From: Candidatus Poseidoniales archaeon
GTDB lineage: Archaea; Thermoplasmatota; Poseidoniia; Poseidoniales; Poseidoniaceae
Reading direction: 5' to 3'
Assembly: GCA_009887135.1 (NCBI GenBank)
Contig: QXYA01000110.1
Location: forward strand, 1 to 10,038
Length of the DNA: 10,038 bases
The notes below the pieces were generated by a model. It was not told where the DNA came from and did not search any database. It saw nothing but the letters and a program-made list of their open reading frames with translations. This document shows, in pieces, positions 1 through 6,178 of this stretch. The position numbers were made by a program, and so were the translations under genes. Positions within the stretch are counted from its first letter, which is position 1; each line of letters opens with the position of its first letter.

Positions 1-48
1 ATCTTTGCCATGTCAAGGCAACGTCATAAACCCCTAGACCACGAGCCC
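1..48 (-). tRNA. tRNA-Val (anticodon GAC), 3' part cut by the window edge
   Basis: The minus strand from 48 leftward folds as the 5' two thirds of a tRNA. The acceptor strand is GGGCTCG (48-42), followed by TG. The D arm has GTC (39-37) pairing with GAC (25-23) around a G-rich loop that ends in TTTAT. The anticodon stem TTGCC/GGCAA is five perfect pairs (21-17 and 9-5) around the loop TTGACAT, so the anticodon is GAC at 14-12, reading valine GUC/GUU codons. The variable loop starts at 4, and the T arm and 3' acceptor strand lie outside the window. A TATA-like box at 75-82 sits about 27 bases upstream of the first tRNA base, as expected for an archaeal tRNA gene. The missing T arm is the only reason for caution. 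Confidence 0.88.
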
Positions 49-74
49 TAGGTAGTTGTCCCACTAAAGACGCG

Positions 75-82
75 TATTTATC
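75..82 (-). promoter_or_regulatory. TATA box of the tRNA-Val gene
   Basis: On the minus strand the sequence GATAAATA (82-75) lies 27-34 bases upstream of the first base of the tRNA at 48. This is the usual distance for an archaeal TATA box. It falls in the short gap between the tRNA and the end of the zinc-ribbon gene at 105, so the tRNA can be transcribed independently of that gene. Confidence 0.6.
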
Positions 83-104
83 GGCATCGGTTTGTATTGT
101 CGAA

Positions 105-257
105 TCAAGAGATAATTTTGGATATTTTTCCCGTACAACCCTGTTGTGAACAGAAACCCGCACATCGAGTTCTACCATTTGTCATTTTAATTTCCTTACC
201 ATCTTTGATCAGACCGTACGTTTTACACTTTAGACAGAATCCTTCGACATTGGACAT
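105..257 (-). CDS. Small zinc-ribbon protein, DUF5679-like (50 aa)
   Basis: This 50-residue reading frame starts at ATG 257 and stops at TGA 107-105. Its layout is that of the DUF5679 family: an N-terminal GFCLKCK with a CxxC knuckle (C8, C11), a middle IKDGKEIKMTNGR segment matching the family's 'IKDAKxVTMKNGRP' core, and a second cysteine cluster (C32, C36, C41) in place of the usual CPVC. The family is thought to bind one zinc ion; its biochemical role is not known to me. The second knuckle here is C-x4-C (C36, C41) with an extra Cys at 32, which differs from the usual CxxC. The start is fixed by an in-frame TGA four codons upstream and by a TATA box 24-32 bases upstream, which implies a leaderless mRNA. 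It lies between a tRNA and a gene-free stretch. Confidence 0.75.
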   Translation of the reverse strand: MSNVEGFCLKCKTYGLIKDGKEIKMTNGRTRCAGFCSQQGCTGKISKIIS

Positions 258-280
258 GAAGATAACTCATTGGCGGCACC

Positions 281-289
281 AAATATATC
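281..289 (-). promoter_or_regulatory. TATA box of the zinc-ribbon gene (leaderless)
   Basis: GATATATTT on the minus strand (289-281) ends 24 bases before the A of the ATG at 257. That places transcription start at or within a base or two of the start codon, so the mRNA is probably leaderless, and no Shine-Dalgarno site is visible. The box sits inside a short inverted repeat, CCAAA (279-283) and TTTGG (291-295), which might be a regulator site or might be chance. Confidence 0.6.
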
Positions 290-394
290 CTTTGGCTTAG
301 AAATACTAGAATATACCACTTCTACCCCCTACTTGGGAAGCGAAATTGTCGGTTTATCGAGGAGTGAATCAAATCTAATCTCTAAAACCAATGT

Positions 395-424
395 ACTGAG
401 GGCTATCTGAACTTATTCCTCAGT
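395..424. repeat. Inverted repeat ACTGAGG / CCTCAGT
   Basis: The 7-base arms ACTGAGG (395-401) and CCTCAGT (418-424) are perfect complements around a 16-base AT-rich spacer. They lie in the gene-free stretch 258-497, between two minus-strand genes. The repeat could form an RNA hairpin in a transcript reading out of the gene at 498-821, or be a protein site. Seven bases is short enough that chance cannot be excluded. Confidence 0.4.
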
Positions 425-452
425 GAATTCAATCATTCTAAATATCAGCGAT

Positions 453-476
453 GTCGTATAACTACCATTATACGAC
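453..476. repeat. Perfect 9-bp inverted repeat, possible operator or 3' hairpin
   Basis: GTCGTATAA (453-461) and TTATACGAC (468-476) are perfect complements around the 6-base spacer CTACCA. An overlapping small palindrome, ATACG-A-CGTAT (470-480), follows. The repeat lies 22-45 bases downstream of the stop of the minus-strand gene at 498, so it could shape the 3' end of that transcript. No T-run follows it, so it is not a clear terminator. Its half-site TCGTATA recurs as a full palindrome ahead of the ribbon-helix-helix gene at 9040, which favours a protein-binding role. The stretch 258-497 holds no convincing gene on either strand. Confidence 0.55.
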
Positions 477-497
477 GTATAGGGGTGTACAAAAGCA

Positions 498-821
498 TCA
501 ATTCTGAAATTGTTTGGGAAATTCATCCTCATCGACTTCGAAAATGCCAACTAAGGGTGGACCAACCATGAAAGATTCAAGAGATCCGTATTTTGAGTCC
601 ATTTTTATTGAGACCAGTTTTGATATTTCTTGGAGACTCTTCCTTGATCGATATAATGACTGAACTAAGAACAATGGTTGCCCGTCTACAGATCGTGCAG
701 CCCAAGCTGCGATGCAACCGTCTTGCCTTCGTTTTAATTCTTGATGAGCATTCAGAATCCTCAAGAATCGAGCATCGACCTTTTTCTTACTCGAACAAAC
801 AACTGTTTCCAACCAAGCCAT
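498..821 (-). CDS. Hypothetical protein, possible dimeric alpha/beta-barrel (ABM-like) fold
   Basis: This 107-residue protein has no sure family assignment. Its size and order of segments (strand at 4-9 ending VVCSS, helix about 14-31, strands around 36-55, helix about 58-73, final strand near GPPLVGIFEV at 87-96) resemble antibiotic-biosynthesis-monooxygenase-like or stress-responsive ferredoxin-like barrels of about 100 residues. This is a fold-level guess, because I see no catalytic signature. The acidic end DEDEF is followed by a short basic tail. The start at ATG 821 is supported by GAGGGAT at 832-826, four bases upstream. The 62-base AT-rich gap to hutI may hold a promoter (CATATAATAA near 853-862). 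No signal peptide or membrane segment is visible. Confidence 0.7.
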   Translation of the reverse strand: MAWLETVVCSSKKKVDARFLRILNAHQELKRRQDGCIAAWAARSVDGQPLFLVQSLYRSRKSLQEISKLVSIKMDSKYGSLESFMVGPPLVGIFEVDEDEFPKQFQN

Positions 822-825
822 GAAT

Positions 826-832
826 ATCCCTC
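826..832 (-). promoter_or_regulatory. Shine-Dalgarno site of the 107-aa gene
   Basis: GAGGGAT on the minus strand ends four bases before the ATG at 821. It resembles the GGTGAT-type sites used elsewhere in the window and supports this start codon and strand over the opposite-strand reading frame that covers the same bases. Confidence 0.5.
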
Positions 833-883
833 AATTTATTTCAGTAAAATTATTATTATATGCTGCATAAAATGAATTAATAT

Positions 884-2095
884 CTATAAATCAACTAGGT
901 TGCCTTCTAAGCATACTGAATGTATGGGCGAAGAACCAGGGGTCATACACCAACTTTCCCAATGCTGACTTTTTAGGATATTGAAATTTGCAACTGCGCC
1001 AACTTCAATTTTACCATGTACTAATCCATCCGAACGTGGCGTAGTTTTAGCAGCGTTCCTTGTAACGGATACAAGTGCACTGTATGGGTCAACATTGTTT
1101 CTCTGAACCAATAGAGATCCTATGAATGGTAAATTGTTTATGTGACAGTTAGGATTGAAGTCAGTGGCAATAGTATAATCGATATTATGATCCGATGCTT
1201 CATTAAAATCAGGCCAATCCTCACCATTAGAATAGGGAGTACCAGGTAAAAATCCAGTCATGACACCATTCTCCATCATTTCAATGCGCATATCAAGTGG
1301 AGTATGATGGGCATGATCGGCGGTAACAACTTTCAGATCTGATGCTAGTTCGCCACCACCACCATTGGAAAACTCATCTATATGCATGCGTAAATCCAAT
1401 CCTCCTTTCCTTGATTCACATAAAATTTGTTCTGATTGTTCAATTGAAAACCATCCTGGTTCACAGAATACATCTGCAGATTTAGCGAGGCCAGAATCCA
1501 AAACCTTAGGAAGTTGATCTGATAGAATTTCTTCAGTATATTCTGCATAAGATTTCCCTTGAGTTACTGCATGAGCGCCCATCCATGTTGAATGTATAGA
1601 TGGTAAATTACTGACCATGTCAAGTTCATTTTGGACCTCCAATAGTCGTAATTCTTCACTAGTTGAGAGTCCATATCCTGATTTGGCTTCTAGGAACGTA
1701 CAACCGTTACGGAGTGCTTCCTGCAACCTTTGTTTGCCAATTTCAAGAAGTTGGTCATAACTTGCTTTTCGTGTTTGAGTTACAGTTTGCATAATCCCAC
1801 CACCTGAAGCTGCAATCTCAGAATATGACATCCCATCCATTCGTAATTTATGCTCATTGAACCGATCTCCAGCCCATAATAAGTGATTATGTGCGTCAAT
1901 TAGACCTGGAATTATTGCTTTACCGGAAACATCAACAAATTTACAATCACTCGATTTGAATTCTTCCATTACTTCTGCTGAATCTCCTATAGAGGTTATT
2001 GAATTATCATCTATAATAATTGCTTTAGCAGTACCTATTGAATCATTATCATCAAGGGTGGCCAAAGGACCGGTATTGAAAAAAATGGTTCGCAC
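884..2095 (-). CDS. hutI: Imidazolonepropionase (histidine degradation)
   Basis: This 403-residue cytosolic enzyme hydrolyses 4-imidazolone-5-propanoate to N-formimidoyl-glutamate, the third step of histidine breakdown. It has the amidohydrolase beta-strip, then PGLIDAHNH with the metal-binding His69 and His71, GDRFNE, the glycine-rich SGGGI at 98-101, the HutI-typical EAKSGYGL (136-143), DVFCE (208-212), His238 within HIDE, ADH (259-261) and ATDFNP with Asp312 as the last metal ligand. These motifs separate HutI from other amidohydrolases. Length is normal for the family. The start is GTG 2095: no other in-frame start keeps the N-terminal strand, and no Shine-Dalgarno site is visible. An overlapping ATG at 2097 is out of frame. 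It is divergent from kae1 with 21 bases between starts. No hutH, hutU or formiminoglutamate-processing gene is present in the window. Confidence 0.93.
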   Translation of the reverse strand: MRTIFFNTGPLATLDDNDSIGTAKAIIIDDNSITSIGDSAEVMEEFKSSDCKFVDVSGKAIIPGLIDAHNHLLWAGDRFNEHKLRMDGMSYSEIAASGGGIMQTVTQTRKASYDQLLEIGKQRLQEALRNGCTFLEAKSGYGLSTSEELRLLEVQNELDMVSNLPSIHSTWMGAHAVTQGKSYAEYTEEILSDQLPKVLDSGLAKSADVFCEPGWFSIEQSEQILCESRKGGLDLRMHIDEFSNGGGGELASDLKVVTADHAHHTPLDMRIEMMENGVMTGFLPGTPYSNGEDWPDFNEASDHNIDYTIATDFNPNCHINNLPFIGSLLVQRNNVDPYSALVSVTRNAAKTTPRSDGLVHGKIEVGAVANFNILKSQHWESWCMTPGSSPIHSVCLEGNLVDL

Positions 2096-2106
2096 ATATT
2101 GGCTAA

Positions 2107-2113
2107 GAGGTGA
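2107..2113 (+). promoter_or_regulatory. Shine-Dalgarno site that decides the kae1 start
   Basis: GAGGTGA is the best match in the window to the archaeal anti-SD core. It ends three bases before TTG 2117, close to the two-base spacing between GGTGAT and ATG at mcmA1. It supports TTG 2117 over the internal ATG 2147, which has no such site. Confidence 0.5.
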
Positions 2114-2116
2114 GAG

Positions 2117-3163
2117 TTGAAGAACAATCCCATCATCCGCTGTAACATGGCAGGTGACAAATGGACGCTTGGAATTGAATCAACAGCACATACCTTTTCC
2201 TTTGGTTTAGTAGATGCTTCTGGTATTCCTTATCCTTCTAAGAGCGATACTGTTCGGCCCTTGGAAGGCGGAATCCATCCTAGAGAAGCTGCTGATCATC
2301 ATAGAGATTATTCTTCAGATCTATTCCAAGAGATTCTCCTCTCACAAAACCTGACGCCATCAGATATCGGGGCAATTGCATATTCACAGGGACCTGGTCT
2401 AGGACCTTGTTTGAGAATTGGTGCATCTGTGGCTAGAACTATTTCAAGTGCTTTAGATGTCCCACTCATAGGCGTTAATCATTGTGTAGCCCATATCGAA
2501 ATTGGAAGGCAGCAGTGTGATTGTGATGACCCCGTTTTGCTCTATGTAAGTGGTGGTAATACGCAGGTAATTGCAAAATTACAAGGGAAATACAGAGTAT
2601 TAGGCGAGACCTTGGATATTGGAATAGGAAATATGTTAGATAAATTTGCACGAATGCAGGGTTTCCCATTCCCAGGGGGGCCTGTCGTCGAAAAACTTGC
2701 TTTGCAATTCATTCAAGAGAATCCTAATGCATCGTTAGAAAACTTGGAATTACCTTATCCTGTACGAGGAATGGATCTAGCCTTTTCTGGAATCCTCACT
2801 GCCGCACAAAGATTGATTGAGAAAGGTCATTCATTGGGTTCGGTTTGTTGGTCTCTGCAAGAACATGCATTTGCAGCATGTGTGGAGGTCGGTGAACGAG
2901 CTTTAGCCCATACTGGTAAAACTGAACTCTTGTTAGGAGGTGGAGTGGCTTGTAATAATCGAATCAGAGAAATGTGTACGCTTATGGCGAAAGAGAGGGA
3001 GTCGACATCCCACGCTCCGCCCCGTATGTATTGCATCGACAATGGAACTATGATTGCACTTTTAGGTCATATTGAATTGAATAATGGCAGAAAAACGTCC
3101 TTATTATCTAGTGGAATCAATCAATACCTCCGTACAGATGACACATTAGTTTCATGGTCCTAA
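2117..3163 (+). CDS. kae1: Kae1/TsaD-family tRNA N6-threonylcarbamoyladenosine synthesis protein
   Basis: Kae1 is the catalytic subunit of the archaeal KEOPS complex. It transfers threonylcarbamoyl from its adenylate to A37 of ANN-decoding tRNAs. Numbered from TTG 2117, the protein is 348 residues and has the ASKHA-type start LGIESTAHTFSFG (18-30), the metal motif NHCVAH with His122 and His126, the phosphate-binding SGGNTQ (145-150), LLLGGGVACN (271-280) and the closing CIDNGTMIA with Asp308 as third ligand. It ends soon after the catalytic domain, so it is not the Kae1-Bud32 fusion found in many euryarchaea, and no Bud32 kinase is in the window. TTG 2117 has a strong Shine-Dalgarno site; ATG 2147 would give 338 residues starting MAGDKW, closer to the usual N-terminus. 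Both starts remain possible. It heads a plus-strand series. Confidence 0.93.
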   Translation: MKNNPIIRCNMAGDKWTLGIESTAHTFSFGLVDASGIPYPSKSDTVRPLEGGIHPREAADHHRDYSSDLFQEILLSQNLTPSDIGAIAYSQGPGLGPCLRIGASVARTISSALDVPLIGVNHCVAHIEIGRQQCDCDDPVLLYVSGGNTQVIAKLQGKYRVLGETLDIGIGNMLDKFARMQGFPFPGGPVVEKLALQFIQENPNASLENLELPYPVRGMDLAFSGILTAAQRLIEKGHSLGSVCWSLQEHAFAACVEVGERALAHTGKTELLLGGGVACNNRIREMCTLMAKERESTSHAPPRMYCIDNGTMIALLGHIELNNGRKTSLLSSGINQYLRTDDTLVSWS

Positions 3164-3187
3164 TACTATTCATGCGATTTGTTTTTA

Positions 3188-4072
3188 ATGAGTCGTCAGG
3201 GAGTATCAACTACCGGGGGCTTCATAATTCGAGATAGGCGAAGAAAAAAGGATGAACCATTCAATCCTTTTGCGGCAAATGCTAATGCCGTCCGCCAAAA
3301 GAAAAGAAGTGAACGCACACTACAATCTGGTACTACAGCACCCGCACCTGTAAGGCCCACTCCCCAATCAGGGAATATGGAATCTGACTTGTTGAAAAAG
3401 CAACAAGAAGCCAGAAAAAAACTTACAGTTTCTGAAAAACAAGCCTCTTCTCAAAGTAAACCAACGGTTGGCGCAGAACAAGTTAATCCTGCTTCAGGTC
3501 AACCATCTGCCGTAAAAAATCAGACCCGTGCTGATCGATTAGCAGAATTAAGAAAGCAATCACAAGAGTCGATTAAGAAGACTGAATCTATATTGGAGCC
3601 TTCGACTCCCAAGTTCACTCCAGTCCCTCAACCGGTAATAGTTCCTGTGTCAGCCATCCCAGCAGTCAAATCCGAATCTCAAATTGCATCTGTAACTGTG
3701 AGCGAAGTTGAGACAACTTCTCAAACGAATGTGTTCAAGAAGATTACAACCAAGGTCAAAAAGCCTGAAAGATTTGGACGAAGAAGAAGAAGGCACGATG
3801 ATGGTCGTGGCGGTCGCCAACCCAAAGTAAAGAAGCTGAACAGGCAGAAGTACAATGAGTACAAGTATGCCGCTAAAGATATTCTTGAAGATGATAGTGT
3901 AGCAGAAGAACATCGTTCGAATTTATTGGGCCAAATTTGGGCTAAAGGTGAACGTATGGGGGTCGAAGAAACCTATTCATTCATCTTAGACAAAGAAGAA
4001 CAACTCATTATTTCTAAAGAAGTAGCGGAACGACTAACAACCCTCGTTCGAGCCCTAACAACAAGAAGATGA
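3188..4072 (+). CDS. Unrecognised protein with disordered N-terminus, basic segment and C-terminal helical domain
   Basis: I do not recognise this 294-residue protein. Residues 1-185 are low complexity and rich in Q, K, S, T, P and A, with charged heptad-like stretches near 66-90 and 113-135, and are probably disordered. A strongly basic segment at 187-217 (KKITTKVKK then FGRRRRRH, a Gly/Arg stretch and PKVKKL) could bind RNA or DNA. The C-terminal 75 residues look like a compact, mostly helical domain (YAAKDILED, LLGQIWAKGERMG, ISKEVAERL). It follows kae1 by 24 bases and ends four bases before the FKBP gene, so it is very likely co-transcribed. ATG 3188 is preferred to the TTG at 3179 because neither has a Shine-Dalgarno site. 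A nucleic-acid role is inference from composition alone. Confidence 0.8.
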   Translation: MSRQGVSTTGGFIIRDRRRKKDEPFNPFAANANAVRQKKRSERTLQSGTTAPAPVRPTPQSGNMESDLLKKQQEARKKLTVSEKQASSQSKPTVGAEQVNPASGQPSAVKNQTRADRLAELRKQSQESIKKTESILEPSTPKFTPVPQPVIVPVSAIPAVKSESQIASVTVSEVETTSQTNVFKKITTKVKKPERFGRRRRRHDDGRGGRQPKVKKLNRQKYNEYKYAAKDILEDDSVAEEHRSNLLGQIWAKGERMGVEETYSFILDKEEQLIISKEVAERLTTLVRALTTRR

Positions 4073-4076
4073 TATT

Positions 4077-4550
4077 ATGTCAATCGTAGAAGCAAACGCA
4101 ATAGCAACAGTCCATTATACAGGAACTTTACCCGGATCGGGCGAAATTTTCGATTCAAGTGAAGGTCGAGATCCACTTTCATTTTTAGTCGGTCATAAGC
4201 AAATGATTCCAGGATTCGAAGAAGAACTAATGGGTGCTGAGAAGGGTGAGAGAAGAACCTTTACCCTAGAGCCAGAACGAGCATATGGTCAAAAAATGGA
4301 TGAAGCTATTCAAACAATATCAAAGGATATGTTTGGAGATATTGATCCAGAAGTCGGTATGACGCTTATGTCCGATGTAGGTCCATTCAATGTTACCGCC
4401 GTAGATGGAGACATTATTACAGTCGATTTTAATCACAAACTAGCAGGGGAAACTCTCGAATTCAGTGTTGAAGTCGTTGATGTAAGACCAGCATCTGAGG
4501 AAGAACTCTCCCATGGCCATGCACATGGTCCTGGCGGACATGAACATTGA
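4077..4550 (+). CDS. SlyD-like FKBP-type peptidyl-prolyl cis-trans isomerase
   Basis: This 157-residue cytosolic protein is a prolyl isomerase and chaperone of the SlyD/FKBP class. The FKBP halves are seen in VHYTGTLPGSGEIFDSS (12-28), the active-site MIPGFEEELMGAEKGE (43-58) and, after the insertion, NHKLAGETLEFSVEVVDV (119-136). Between them, roughly 70-118, lies the insert-in-flap chaperone domain typical of SlyD and archaeal FKBPs. The tail HGHAHGPGGHEH carries five histidines and probably binds nickel or another divalent metal, as in SlyD. Its start codon follows GATGAT at 4068-4073, a weak Shine-Dalgarno site that contains the TGA stop of the upstream gene, which suggests translational coupling. 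Its tie to the neighbours looks like operon membership only. Confidence 0.93.
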   Translation: MSIVEANAIATVHYTGTLPGSGEIFDSSEGRDPLSFLVGHKQMIPGFEEELMGAEKGERRTFTLEPERAYGQKMDEAIQTISKDMFGDIDPEVGMTLMSDVGPFNVTAVDGDIITVDFNHKLAGETLEFSVEVVDVRPASEEELSHGHAHGPGGHEH

Positions 4551-4559
4551 ATTAGAAAG

Positions 4560-4581
4560 CGAGGATTGATGAATTGCCTCG
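4560..4581 (+). repeat. Short hairpin between the FKBP gene and mcmA1
   Basis: CGAGG (4560-4564) and CCTCG (4577-4581) pair around a 12-base AT-rich loop in the 44-base gap before mcmA1. The mcmA1 Shine-Dalgarno site (GGTGAT, 4587-4592) lies just outside the stem. It might be an mRNA processing or stability element. A 5-bp stem is weak evidence. Confidence 0.3.
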
Positions 4582-4586
4582 TCGTG

Positions 4587-4592
4587 GGTGAT
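4587..4592 (+). promoter_or_regulatory. Shine-Dalgarno site of mcmA1
   Basis: GGTGAT lies two bases before ATG 4595, matching the site before mce. It fixes the start in preference to the in-frame GTG at 4598. Confidence 0.5.
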
Positions 4593-4594
4593 TT

Positions 4595-6169
4595 ATGGTG
4601 GCGTTTCGTAAAGACAATTGGGAAACATTAGGCGGAATTGCAATACCATCATACCACATTGGTGGAAATGGTGGAGAAATACCTGGTCAACCCCCATACA
4701 CTCGTGGAATTCACGAACATATGTACAAAACGCGTCTTTGGACTATGCGTCAATATGCTGGTTTTTCTTCCGCTAAAGAAACCAATGAACGGTTTCGTTT
4801 GTTACTGGATCGTGGTCAAAAAGGACTTTCGGTGGCATTTGATTTGCCAACTCAATTAGGATTAGATGCTGATGACCCATTGTCAGAAGGAGAGGTAGGT
4901 AAGGTAGGGGTATCGATATCCACTCTCGAAGATATGCGCGAGTTGTTGGCAGAAATACCTCTCGATAAAGTCTCAACTTCAATGACCATTAATGCCCCAG
5001 CAATGGTTTTGTTGGCTATGTATGCAGTCGTGGCAGAAGAACAAGGAGTTTCAATGGACCAAATATCAGGTACCATTCAAAATGACATACTCAAGGAATA
5101 TATTGCCAGAGGGACCTATGTGTTTCCACCAGGTCCATCGATGAGATTGATTACAGATATCTTTGAATATTGCTCTCAGCAAATTCCAAAATGGAATACT
5201 ATTTCTATATCAGGATATCATATTCGGGAGGCAGGTTCAACAGCAGTTCAGGAATTAGCCTTTACAATATCTAACGCCTTAGCCTATGTTGAATCAGCAA
5301 TCGAAAAAGGTTTGGACATAGACCAATTTGCCCCGAGACTATCCTTTTTCTTTAATTGCCACAATGATTTCCTAGAAGAAGTATCTAAGTTTAGGGCTGC
5401 TAGACGTTTATGGTATGATCTTATGACCAACAGATATCAACCAAAGAATCCCCGTTCTTCTATGCTCAGATTTCACACACAGGTGGCTGGCGTTTCATTG
5501 ACAGCTCAACAGCCACTAAACAACATCAGTAGAGTAACAATCCAAGCGTTAGCGGCAGTATGCGGTGGGACTCAAAGTCTGCATACGAATAGTTATGATG
5601 AAGCATTAGGTTTACCGACGGAAAAAAGTGCTACAGTTGCATTGAGAACTCAACAAATAATCGCTGAAGAATCGGGTGTGGCAGATGTTGTCGATCCTTT
5701 TGCAGGTTCATACCATATTGAAAATCTTACAGATGAAATATATGCTCAAACGATGAATGAGATTCAGAAAATTGAATCTCTAGGAGGTTCAATGTCGGCA
5801 ATTGAACAAGGATACCAACAACAGGAAATTCACACTACTGCATATAGATATTTCAATGAGATTGAAAAGAATTCAAGGAAGATTGTTGGAGTCAATCACG
5901 GCGTACTCGAAGAAGACATCAAAGTACAACCTATGAAACTAAATCCAATGGTAACAGAACAGCAACATCAGAGACTTATTGAGACTCGATTATCGAGAGA
6001 TTCGGATAATGTGCATAGAATATTATCCTCCATCTCAGAGGCTTGTTCAACAGACAGCAACCTATTTCCATTGGTCATTGAAGCTGTCAAAGCAGATGCG
6101 ACTTTAGGTGAAGTCATGAAGGCAATGAAAGATGTATTTGGAACATATATGGCTCCGAGTGGTTTTTAG
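4595..6169 (+). CDS. mcmA1: Methylmalonyl-CoA mutase, large (catalytic) subunit
   Basis: This 524-residue protein is the TIM-barrel subunit of B12-dependent methylmalonyl-CoA mutase, which interconverts (R)-methylmalonyl-CoA and succinyl-CoA. Aligned by eye to the Propionibacterium enzyme, Tyr54 in RQYAGF matches Tyr89, Gln162 and Arg172 in GTIQNDILKEYIARGTY match Gln197 and Arg207, and His209 in ISGYH matches His244. Tyr plus Arg is the methylmalonyl-CoA pattern; isobutyryl-CoA mutases carry Phe and Gln. Conserved blocks AFDLPTQLG, PLNNISRVTIQALAAV, GGTQSLHTNS and VDPFAGSY are intact. The protein stops after the barrel, without the C-terminal B12 domain, so it needs a separate small subunit (mcmA2) encoded elsewhere. 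Start ATG 4595 has GGTGAT two bases upstream. It is followed directly by mce, a pathway partner. Confidence 0.95.
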   Translation: MVAFRKDNWETLGGIAIPSYHIGGNGGEIPGQPPYTRGIHEHMYKTRLWTMRQYAGFSSAKETNERFRLLLDRGQKGLSVAFDLPTQLGLDADDPLSEGEVGKVGVSISTLEDMRELLAEIPLDKVSTSMTINAPAMVLLAMYAVVAEEQGVSMDQISGTIQNDILKEYIARGTYVFPPGPSMRLITDIFEYCSQQIPKWNTISISGYHIREAGSTAVQELAFTISNALAYVESAIEKGLDIDQFAPRLSFFFNCHNDFLEEVSKFRAARRLWYDLMTNRYQPKNPRSSMLRFHTQVAGVSLTAQQPLNNISRVTIQALAAVCGGTQSLHTNSYDEALGLPTEKSATVALRTQQIIAEESGVADVVDPFAGSYHIENLTDEIYAQTMNEIQKIESLGGSMSAIEQGYQQQEIHTTAYRYFNEIEKNSRKIVGVNHGVLEEDIKVQPMKLNPMVTEQQHQRLIETRLSRDSDNVHRILSSISEACSTDSNLFPLVIEAVKADATLGEVMKAMKDVFGTYMAPSGF

Positions 6170-6174
6170 GTGAT
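6168..6174 (+). promoter_or_regulatory. Shine-Dalgarno site of mce, overlapping the mcmA1 stop
   Basis: AGGTGAT overlaps the last two bases of the mcmA1 stop codon TAG and ends four bases before ATG 6179. It selects ATG 6179 over GTG 6170, whose own bases lie inside the site, and suggests translational coupling of mutase and epimerase. Confidence 0.6.
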
Positions 6175-6178
6175 TGTT

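Noticed and set aside
1..178. Minus-strand open frame from ATG 178 running off the left edge (59 codons, MVELDVRVSV start)
   Set aside because: It overlaps the zinc-ribbon gene in another frame and then runs through the tRNA-Val and its promoter, so it is open by chance.
97..300. Plus-strand frame of 67 codons starting TTG
   Set aside because: It lies opposite the zinc-ribbon gene and its promoter, begins with a rare start without a ribosome site, and resembles no protein.
453..480. Intrinsic transcription terminator downstream of the gene at 498
   Set aside because: The stem is AT-rich and no T-run follows on the minus strand, so a terminator reading is weaker than an operator reading.
593..823. 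Plus-strand frame of 76 codons
   Set aside because: It is antisense to the 107-aa gene, which has a Shine-Dalgarno site and a protein-like composition.
4528..4547. His-rich end of the FKBP gene as a separate metal-sensing peptide
   Set aside because: It is in frame with, and part of, the SlyD-like protein, where such tails are normal.
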